This document shows positions 19,683 through 27,505 of a DNA stretch of 64,000 bases, piece after piece. The position numbers and the translations under genes are program-made. Source of the stretch: Anagrus nilaparvatae. Its lineage: Eukaryota > Arthropoda > Insecta > Hymenoptera > Mymaridae. Positions within the stretch are counted from its first letter, which is position 1. The number at the start of each line of letters is the position of its first letter. The notes below the pieces were generated by a model that worked only from the letters and a program-made list of their open reading frames with translations, had not been told where the DNA came from and searched no databases. Location of the stretch: assembly GCA_022575985.1 (NCBI GenBank), contig JAKSXM010000137.1, forward strand, positions 18,184,001 to 18,248,000, read 5' to 3'.

Positions 19683-20432
19683 ATGGAGTACATCGTTGAC
19701 TTCCAGTCTTTCAAGCTCACCTCCAACGAATTCGCTATCAAGGAATTGGCGATTTTACAACTAGGAAGTCGTCAAACACCAGATGTCTTCGTGTTCAAGC
19801 CACCATGTCACTGGTTCGATCTTCCTATACGCTGCAGAGTAGAAAATAATTGGCTGGAAAAAAATTATCTAACAATGACTTGGGAATCTGGTGATATTCC
19901 ATATAATCAAGTTGAAAGTATTTTAAAATCTGCTTTATCTGATGCAGATAAAATTTATGTAAAAGGTTTGCAGAAAGTTAAGTGGCTTGAAATATATTTT
20001 AATAACGTTATTAATTTAGAAGATATTTCAAAATGTCCGACTCTAAAAGCATTAAAAAAATGGCGGATTCCAGACTATTTATGTAAACATCATCAATATT
20101 CGAATATGGTTTGTGCAGTGTACAATGTGTTATTGCTTGAAAAATATATGAATATAAATAAACCTTGTTTAGAACGATCTTTTGAAATTTATGGTAAATT
20201 AAAACAACTTTCTTTAATGGAAACTGAAGATATTGCAAACTTGCCTAAAGAATTTATTGTAAATGTGGCTGCAGAAAATGTTGACGCTGCATGGGATAAA
20301 ATGCCCGAACATTATAAAATTGATTGTGATATTTTTATGTGTGTTAGATGTAGAATACATGATCATTCAGATAAACGTGTTACTCCTATGATAAAGGAGT
20401 GTAAATATTGTATGGAAACTATGAATATGTAA
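19683..20432 (+). CDS. Conserved Maverick protein of unknown function (249 aa)
   Basis: ATG in the context CACCATGG, 8 nt after the predicted transcription start. The N-terminal half has an alternating beta pattern, MEYIVDFQSF, KELAILQLG and KIYVKGLQKVKWLE, that recalls an RNase H-like or DEDD-exonuclease fold. The usual acidic metal ligands are not all visible, so an active nuclease is doubtful. The middle has CKHHQY and VCAVYNVLLLEKY. The C-terminus has a cluster, CVRC, HDH, CKYC (about residues 218-243), that could bind zinc. I recall similar proteins beside capsid genes in insect Mavericks but no known function. Confidence 0.75.
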   Translation: MEYIVDFQSFKLTSNEFAIKELAILQLGSRQTPDVFVFKPPCHWFDLPIRCRVENNWLEKNYLTMTWESGDIPYNQVESILKSALSDADKIYVKGLQKVKWLEIYFNNVINLEDISKCPTLKALKKWRIPDYLCKHHQYSNMVCAVYNVLLLEKYMNINKPCLERSFEIYGKLKQLSLMETEDIANLPKEFIVNVAAENVDAAWDKMPEHYKIDCDIFMCVRCRIHDHSDKRVTPMIKECKYCMETMNM

Positions 20433-20540
20433 TTTTTTTATCAATAAAACAAAATATAACCTATATCTTTTTTATTTATTTCTCATCTCCTTTTAATTTC
20501 TTTGGAGGGGATAAAAAAAACAGGTAGGGGTATAAAAAAA

Positions 20541-20588
20541 GTGGGGATAACATTATAAATTAAATTTATTTAAAATAAATTCTCATTC
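20541..20588 (+). promoter_or_regulatory. Second copy of the GTGGGGATAAC/TATA/Inr module
   Basis: GTGGGGATAAC is at 20541-20551, TTATAAAT at 20553-20560 and TCATTC at 20583-20588. This matches the module in front of the 249-residue gene in order and spacing, and serves the last gene of the element. Confidence 0.7.
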
Positions 20589-20776
20589 CTGCTTTGATCA
20601 GGGCTTGTGTAAACAGCTCTCTCTGGAAATCCACCAGGTTGTGTATACGACTTGACTTTTTCTTGAGCAACTGCAGAATCACCAAGTTGACTTCTTCTAG
20701 AGCAATTTCATTAAGTAAATATAATTTTTCGAAATTATTTTTAAATTCAATATTTATAACCTTTTATTTTTACAGA
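20589..20776 (+). other. Leader of the last Polinton gene, with possible intron
   Basis: Between the predicted transcription start (about 20,585) and the ATG at 20777 there is no other ATG, so this is a 5' leader. Its first 120 bases are richer in G+C than the surroundings. A possible intron runs from a GTAAAT near 20,715 to TTTTTACAG at 20,775. The GC-richer part is also open on the minus strand for about 49 codons. Confidence 0.45.
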
Positions 20777-21412
20777 ATGATTAATAACATTTCGATTTCA
20801 TTGGGGTCTGGTGTAGACCTTCACCTCGGTATACATATTATTCCAAATGTACATTTGTTAATAACAGCAATAAACAATTCAAAGGATAATGAGACCATAT
20901 TTTCATTGAAAGCTTTACAACAATTTTGTTCAATAAATCTAGATGATTATGTTCACACAGGAATAACTATGGGTGTAGGTCCAAACAAAACTTGGCCAGA
21001 ATTAGATAGAGGAATAAAAATTTCAAAAACTCTTATTGGTTTTTATGATGGGGTTAGATTTACTCAAAAAGGTTTCAAAATAACTCTATCAACTGAGTCA
21101 GCTAAGCTTCTACAAAAAGCATATCCAACTATCGAATACTATCACGATCAAATAAGCAGTAGAATTCCAGAAGTTAAAGAAGCTTATGAAAAATTTCTTT
21201 CACTATTGAATGCAGATGATTCACCTGATGATGTAGAGAAAAAAATTATAGAAAATGCTACAACACCTATTGAAAAAGAAATGATACTCATCTCATATGG
21301 TTTCTACAATATAATTCAAAAGAGAAATGAACTAAAAGTGGAAACTCAAGTCAAACCAAAACTTAAGAAAGTACAAAATAAATCTAAAAGTATTAAAAAA
21401 GCAAAAAAATAA
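20777..21412 (+). CDS. Conserved Polinton protein of unknown function, lysine-rich C-terminus (211 aa)
   Basis: The ATG at 20777 is the first after the predicted transcription start and directly follows an acceptor-like TTTTTACAG. Recognisable blocks are SLGSGVDLHLGIHI, TGITMGVGPNKTWPELDRGI, YDGVRFTQKGFKITLS and a helical region ending in a basic tail (KPKLKK...KSIKKAKK) that looks like a nuclear-localisation signal. The family is not one I can name. The last 20 or so codons lie inside the right TIR, and their mirror copy is left as non-coding sequence in the left TIR (about 11150-11218). AATAAA follows at about 21424-21429. Confidence 0.72.
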   Translation: MINNISISLGSGVDLHLGIHIIPNVHLLITAINNSKDNETIFSLKALQQFCSINLDDYVHTGITMGVGPNKTWPELDRGIKISKTLIGFYDGVRFTQKGFKITLSTESAKLLQKAYPTIEYYHDQISSRIPEVKEAYEKFLSLLNADDSPDDVEKKIIENATTPIEKEMILISYGFYNIIQKRNELKVETQVKPKLKKVQNKSKSIKKAKK

Positions 21413-21802
21413 TGTAATTTTTATAAATAAATTCATTAATTCTATTTGATTATTTTTATTTTTACCCCCACCCTTCACACATAAAAGATCACTAGCAAGA
21501 CCTAATTACTTAGGCCATGCTCTATTATTACATATGCTGTGGTATCCAAGTGGTTAAGGGTTGCTATCGAGGGCAATGGGTTAACAAAAACCCGCGCAGG
21601 TTCGAACCCTGCCCACAGCGAAATTTTTTTTACCAACATCAATCTGCATTATCGACTTGGCCCTACCTTACCGACTCAACCCTACATTACCGACACACCT
21701 CTGGGGTACATCATCCTCTGGGGGCACGTCAGATTGGGGTATCTTTTTTGGGTATCTTTCTTGGGTATCTTTCTTGGGTATAACCCCCTTTCCTTATCTA
21801 CT
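21353..21802. repeat. Right terminal inverted repeat of the Polinton
   Basis: This is the mirror of the left repeat. It overlaps the last 20 or so codons of the lysine-rich gene ending at 21412, then holds the plus-strand tRNA gene, the iteron-like block and two TACCCAAGAAAGA-type 13-mers before the CTACT end. Differences from the left copy are concentrated outside the tRNA. Confidence 0.9.
21536..21620 (+). tRNA. tRNA-Ser-like gene in the right TIR (irregular anticodon arm)
   Basis: The 85-nt sequence folds as a class II tRNA. It has a 7-bp acceptor stem GCTGTGG/CCACAGC, a 3-bp D stem with GGTTAA loop, a long variable arm GGGTT/AACCC, a T arm GCAGG-TTCGAAC-CCTGC, and G at the discriminator position, which is a serine identity feature. 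Box A (TATCCAAGTGG) and box B (GGTTCGAACCC) are present, and eight Ts at 21624-21631 form a Pol III terminator. The anticodon arm is odd: TTGC pairs with GCAA around an 8-nt loop TATCGAGG, or a wobble pair gives a 6-nt loop. CGA sits in the loop and would read serine codon UCG. It may be an active tRNA, a frameshifting tRNA, or a tRNA-like Pol III transcript. Confidence 0.78.
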
Positions 21803-21808
21803 GCGTGC
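21803..21808. repeat. Target-site duplication, right copy (GCGTGC)
   Basis: This is the second copy of the 6-bp duplication made on integration. Because it is perfect, the two ends belong to a single insertion event. Confidence 0.9.
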
Positions 21809-24800
21809 TATTTTTGTTTTGTTTTGTTTTTTTTAAATTAGAAAATTGCTGAAGGCTCCATGCTATGTATCCATAAAAAATATAAAAATTAACTTTGCCA
21901 AATCATAATTATATCGCAGTGTGGTACCAGAATTCTCTTTAAAAATCTTATCTTTAATATTAAAATTTACAAAAATAATCAATTTCAGATTGCTTAATAA
22001 TTACTGTCAAATTTTTTTGTTGAATGTTGAATCAATTTAAGCAAAATTCAAGTAGAACAACCTAACTGCATAGTTTATTTAGCTAAATTTTCAGTATTTG
22101 CAACTGAGTTATCGCAAAAAACTTGCACCCATAATTTAGCAAATATTCGAACAATGATTGATTCGAATTCTCTCTTTCTCCTGTCACTATAAGCAGAAAA
22201 TTGCTTATACCTATTAAATAACGAATTTTTTGTTTTTTGTTTATAGAAATTTTAGGTTCTTGACTTTAGAAAAGTATTTACATAACATTAAAAAGTGCTT
22301 AAACCAAAAACGTAGGTATACATAGATCTTTAAAAATTGCTAACTAAAACTAAAATACTTCCTGATACTTAAAAAAAAGAACAAATAAAGATAACATATG
22401 CTTATTGATTTTTGGATAAAATGAATGAAAAATAAATTATACAAACCATACTAGCATATAATTTAAATTTCATTATACAGAAAAGAAACCTTCAAATTAC
22501 TTTTTCATATAATTATTACATCCCAAAAAAAATTTTTTATAAAGTATTGAATATCACAATTAGGTATAATATATATGAATAATCGCTTATATTATAGTCC
22601 TTTATATATAAAAAAAAAGATGCATCCAAAGTATTTATGCACCTGCTATGAAACGACACGTGCGGATATATTTTTTCGCATCAAAGAATTCGCGCTACCA
22701 ATATATAAATAAATGAGGGAGAATTGATATTCTTAAATAAAATTTAACCACGAGCCCACATTTTTGACAATAATAATAATAATTTTGCATTCTTTATACT
22801 TTACTTTATTATTAGTATTATATATTGGTATTTTATGCATACATTTTATTATGTATTTTTGCAATTTTTGGGTTTTTAAGAGCTGATCTTTTAAATAAAA
22901 ATTAATGACATATAATTTTAACATCCGATCTACTTACTTACTTTTTATTTTTTTTTAAGATTATCTTCTGTTTAAAGGTATTTGAACCCAGTTTACATGA
23001 ATAATCATTCAACTTTTGATACTTTCTATTAGCCTAATAATTATTTCAAAAAGTTGCTTGGATTTTCAATTACCGAGTGAAATTAGTTTGAAATTAGTCA
23101 TCACTCCAGTCAAAATACGGGTTTGGTTATATTGTTACTGGCAACTATTAGATTTGGTCTAGTATTAGTTTTTTTGATCACTCATGATCACAAGTTTTGG
23201 AATCATTTTGTAAAGAAATACGCGGAACACCCTTAAATTTGCAAAACCTACCCCCAAAATGAAATGTTTTTTATATTATCGGACTTTGTGTGCCCAGATT
23301 TGGCCACATAAGGGTTTTTGTGGTCGTTGATCAAAAAATTTGGAGATGTTTTTTATGAAAAATTAATATTTCACCCTTAAATTTAGCTAAAACTACCCCT
23401 AAAAGGGATATTTTTGCTATTTTTACTCTATAAGCTAATTCAAGGGCGAAATATTAATTTATCTACAAAAAATTTTTATCAGTGACCCAAAAAGCTCTTA
23501 TGTGCCGAACCTGGGCACTCATAGTGCGAATAAATAGGGTAGTTTTTGCAAATTTAAGGGTGTTTTGCACATTTCTTTAAAAAATGACTTCAAAATTCGT
23601 TATCAGCGACCCAAAAAAGCTATACAATACCAAATTTGGTGGTTGCCAGTAACAATACAACCCCCCCACCCTCCTTTTGTATTTTGACTGGAGTACTAAG
23701 CACATGAACTAATAAAATTGTCCCTGATGGGACTAAAAATTTGCTTTAAAAAATTCAATGGATTTGATAGTAAATACTTAAAAATGCTTAAATTTGCTAT
23801 AGTTTGAAAAATCTTATTTTTTTTGGAAAATTGCAACTAAATTCAATAATCGAAAATTATAATTTTTTTTTTAAATGCGTATAATTTGGTATAAGTTGGA
23901 GCTTTGCTCTATACACATTTTCCTTTAATTTTTCAAAAATATTTGAAAACTAATCCCTATGTGAACAAAATATTCTGAGTACTATTGTAAAGCTTGTCAT
24001 TTAAATATGAAAATGATAAATAAAATTTTTTTGTGAGTATTATGATACAAGCTAAAATATATAAATTGCAGCTAGAAAAAAATTAATTATTTTAATTTTT
24101 AATTAAGAATACCTTTTCGAGTCTCAAACCTATATTTTAAATTTATTTTGGTACTAATGTACCCAGTAAAAATATATTTATTGAAAATTAAAGCAGATTT
24201 TCAAGCAGTTATTAAAAACTTTGCCCAAAAAAAATTGGTTTCAAAACGATACGTAAGATTTGCTCATACATTTTTACAGTGTATCCTTGCCAAAAAGACT
24301 TACTTTTTAACACTATTATGAATAAAAAAAAGGCAAAGTTAAAAATTTGCTTGAAATTCGTTGACACATCCTCATTTTAAATGTTTAACGTTAAAATTTT
24401 TATACGTTCTAACCGGAATATAAATAAACAACTTCCGTAGTAAATAACTTTAGTTCAATGGGTCACGGGAGACTGGTTTTTTTATTTCTCACATTCATAC
24501 ATAAAGGGTTTCTATTTTTTTGCATTTTTTAAAAATAACTTATTATTTGATATAATTTAATTCTATGCAACAATAATAAGGTAGTGGTAAATAAAAATTT
24601 TTTTGTAAAAAAATATAATACAGAAGGTGAATCCTATCCATATAATATAAATAACACCTGGAACTTTTGGATGAATATTATTATTCAGTTATTATAACAT
24701 GAGGTGGATGTAAGATAATAATCTTATACATATATAAATATATATAACGAATATCTATATCTTATTTAATATTTAAGACACGAAACTAAGCGCACTTACG

Positions 24801-25276
24801 TGAATTTAATTTTAGATTTTAATTAGACAGAATTATTATTTGACGAAAAAAATTCATAAAATTTTATGTGCAATTGTCAGATTTTTATTAAAAGCAAACT
24901 TAATATGATTATTTTGACAGTTTATGGAGTATTTGATAATAAATTATTAGAGAAAACATTAGTTTTAAAACCAAAAGTTTACACATTCAGAAAAATAGCA
25001 AAATTTTAAAAATATTTCTAGAATTATGCTACTATTTTCGGATTCCATAGAATACCAACCAAAAGTTTTTTCAAATGCTAATTTTTGTTGTTGAAAATGA
25101 CTTTTTCCAACAAAAAAAATTTTTTAATAAATTTCCACAATTTTATAAAATATGAATCTTATAAGACAAATTAAAACAATTGGCATTTTTCAAAAAAATT
25201 AATTTTAAAAATTTTATGATTTTTTTATTATAAAATGCAAATATTATGTTTATAAATAAAATAAAAATTTTCTTAC
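21809..25276. other. Intron of the TNFR-like gene right of the Polinton
   Basis: AT-rich intron sequence with one MITE-like palindromic element (23103-23694). A short ORF at 22733-22924 is low-complexity and looks like noise. Nothing else is recognisable. Confidence 0.5.
23103..23694. repeat. Palindromic MITE-like element, copy A
   Basis: Terminal inverted repeats ACTCCAGTCAAAATAC and its complement bound 592 bp. A second inverted pair lies inside (GTTACTGGCAAC and GTTGCCAGTAAC). Internal text alternates short conserved phrases such as GATCA...ATTT and CCCCTAAAA in both orientations, giving an extended imperfect foldback. Related copies are at 43815-44556, 50274-50952 and about 57640-58149. 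No transposase is encoded, so it is non-autonomous. The duplicated target could not be fixed. Confidence 0.75.
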
Positions 25277-25333
25277 CTGTGTAATTATTATAATCATAAT
25301 AATAACTAAGAAAAATATATCATTTTTTGGCAT
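25277..25333 (-). CDS. Probable signal-peptide exon of the TNF-receptor-like gene
   Basis: On the minus strand an ATG at 25333 opens 19 codons, MPKNDIFFLVIIMIIIITQ. This has the N-terminal polar plus hydrophobic-core layout of a signal peptide. A consensus donor CAG|GTAAGA follows directly. The phase is 0, matching the phase-0 acceptor of the cysteine-rich exon at 10052. Joining them gives a protein with a signal sequence followed by SAETHS and the TNFR repeats. It is the only exon of this kind I saw upstream on this strand. The link is an inference that needs a spliced transcript. Confidence 0.6.
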
Positions 25334-27117
25334 CTTGAAAATATTTTTTGAATTAAATGCTTGAAGTAATTTTTTATCACTTGTTAATTTTGACAATTTA
25401 CAAATAATTTGAACATTTAATTATCATTTACACTTCATATTTTTATTAAAAATTAACGTTTTATTTATTTATTCACTTATAAACTGTTAAAAATTTAATA
25501 AAAAAAATATTTCTTTAAACTATACATCTGCTATATTCCATGGTTTCACTGCGAATAAAACTTGCGGCATATGAAAGTTATATACAGCTGCACCTAAAAA
25601 TTGAACACAGGTGAACATTATTATGTTTATGAATAAACATGTACCTGTGCTCACGTGATTAAATTTTTTTTTTCCTTTATTTGTATATTAGGATGTTTCT
25701 TATTCCCCAAAATGACCTTAGAGAAAAATAGTGGCTCGAATACGACTCTTCAGGTCATAAAACTATTACCCAAAAAAAAATTTTTAGATACAGCTTAATG
25801 TAGTCTGCCGATTTGCAAACGAAAATCGGTAAGAATTGGGAAACAAGTTTTTAAAAATATTTTAGCTGTAAAAAATTTTAAGTCCATTTAAAATAATATA
25901 TAAAAATTTTTGTACAAATAATTTTTAAGCCTCTGTATAGAAAAACTAGCGGAAAAATAGAAAAATACATTACCCGTTAATTTCGCGTTTCAGGCCATTT
26001 TTAATAGTCTGAGCTATATTTTGAAAAAAAAGTTTTAAACCAATAATTTTTATAACTTCTGGGTCCCTGTTGGGTAAAATGCAAAAATATATTCGCTGTT
26101 ATATTCACGTTTCAGACTATTTTGAGCATTCCGAGCCAAATATTAAAAAAAAAAATTCCTCTCTGTAGATAATCAAAATATATGTGCAAAATGTAAAAAT
26201 ATTTCAGCTAATTATTTTCATGTTTCAGACTATTTTGAATATTCTGAACCGTATTTTTAAAAACTATAGCCAAATTATTGGCATTAGAGTTCCTCAAGCA
26301 AAGACCAATATTAATAGGGGTTGAAAATATTCTCCATTTTTATTTTATATTGCATATCTAAGAAATAAGATGTCCCCAAATATTTAAAAAAATTTTTAAT
26401 CTTCCTTGAATAAAATACGGCAACAAATAATGAATAATATTTTTTTTATTTTTTGAAGAAATAAATTAACATTTATAATTTTGTCTGGGTACAGCGTAAT
26501 TTTCCTTATACGATGAATAATTATAAAATCCCCAAAAATATTAAAAATATTATGTATATAATATGTTTCAAAGTTTGGCATGTCAGGGATTTATAATCAG
26601 GGTTCTTCCTACGAGAAAAAGATGACTTCATTCAAGTTTTATAAAAGCTCGTGTAAATGTCTTATACTTTTCAATTCAAATCTAAAAATAACTTTTATAT
26701 TCATTTTATTTTCATATAGTGCATTGCACTATAAATATTTTTATTTTTTTCAATCAGAGTTAACAAAATAATATGATTCATTAGAAAATTTTTAGTTAAA
26801 TTTATAAATAAATTAAAAAGCTCTTTGGTTCTAAATATTTTTGGCATATATTAAACTGATTCATGCATTCTAAATATGGCTAAATTTGCAAGACATTAAG
26901 AAATATTATAAATTTAAATATGTGAAATATAGAAGTCGTAATTTTAAAAATACTAAATATTAGACCAAGTAAGCTAAATGATTATGACGACCATATGTTT
27001 TTATAAAAGATTATTAACTTCATCACTTGTATTAATTTATAAAAATTCATTTATGCTGACTGTCTGAGATAAGGGCCAAAGAGTAAAACAATGGATATTG
27101 CATGCCTAGGCTACCTA
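25334..27117. other. 5' flank of the TNFR-like gene and intergenic DNA
   Basis: This stretch should hold the promoter of the minus-strand TNFR-like gene just right of 25,333, but no clear core promoter could be fixed. Small ORFs at 26396-26771 look like noise. A degenerate tandem repeat is listed separately. Confidence 0.4.
25975..26262. repeat. Degenerate tandem repeat, period about 117 bp
   Basis: The phrase (C/T)GTTTCAG(A/G)C(T/C)ATTTT occurs near 25987, 26107 and 26222, each time followed by a TTCTGA/TTCCGA-like phrase. This gives about 2.5 diverged units. Confidence 0.5.
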
Positions 27118-27505
27118 TTCGCCCCATAGTATAAATAAGTAGATTAACAAATACTGATATTTAATGATTCAAATTTAATAAACTTGCTATTTTTAACTAA
27201 TACATGAATTTTTGCCCTTACAGCCATTGTAAATATTAAAACTAATATTTTGGTGCAAAATTATATATATTAAAGCTCACCTTCCAACTAAATTAATTCG
27301 CCCCATAGTATAAATAAGTGGATTAAAAAATACTGATATTTAATTATTCGAATTTAATAAACCTGCTATTTTTAACTAATACATCAATTTTTGGCCTTCC
27401 AGCCATTGTAAATATTAAAACTAATATTTTGGTGCAAAATTATATATATTAAAGCTCACCTTCCAACTAGATTAATTCGCCACATAGTACAAATAACTGG
27501 ATTAA
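27118..27505. repeat. Tandem repeat of about 179 bp, just over two copies
   Basis: Units start with CGCCCCATAGTATAAATAA at about 27119 and 27298, and CGCCACATAGTACAAATAAC at about 27477. Copies 1 and 2 are almost identical. The third is cut by the start of the 338-bp satellite. Confidence 0.8.

Larger units (their letters stand above)
10733..21802. mobile_element. Polinton/Maverick (virus-like DNA transposon), 11,070 bp, no polB
   Basis: The element begins AGTAGATAAGG, ends CCTTATCTACT, and is flanked by a perfect 6-bp duplication GCGTGC (10727-10732 and 21803-21808). AG...CT ends and 6-bp duplications are the Polinton hallmark. Inverted termini of about 486 bp (left) and 450 bp (right) enclose two gene blocks. 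Leftward genes are a small myristoylation-motif protein, chromodomain integrase, coiled-coil/fibre-like protein, a conserved unknown, a small ORF and the packaging ATPase. Rightward genes are PLA2 capsid protein, protease, probable minor capsid protein, small basic protein, major capsid protein and two conserved unknowns. Most Polintons are 15-25 kb and encode a protein-primed DNA polymerase. None is recognisable here, so replication would need outside help or an internal deletion has occurred. Most reading frames are intact. Confidence 0.92.
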
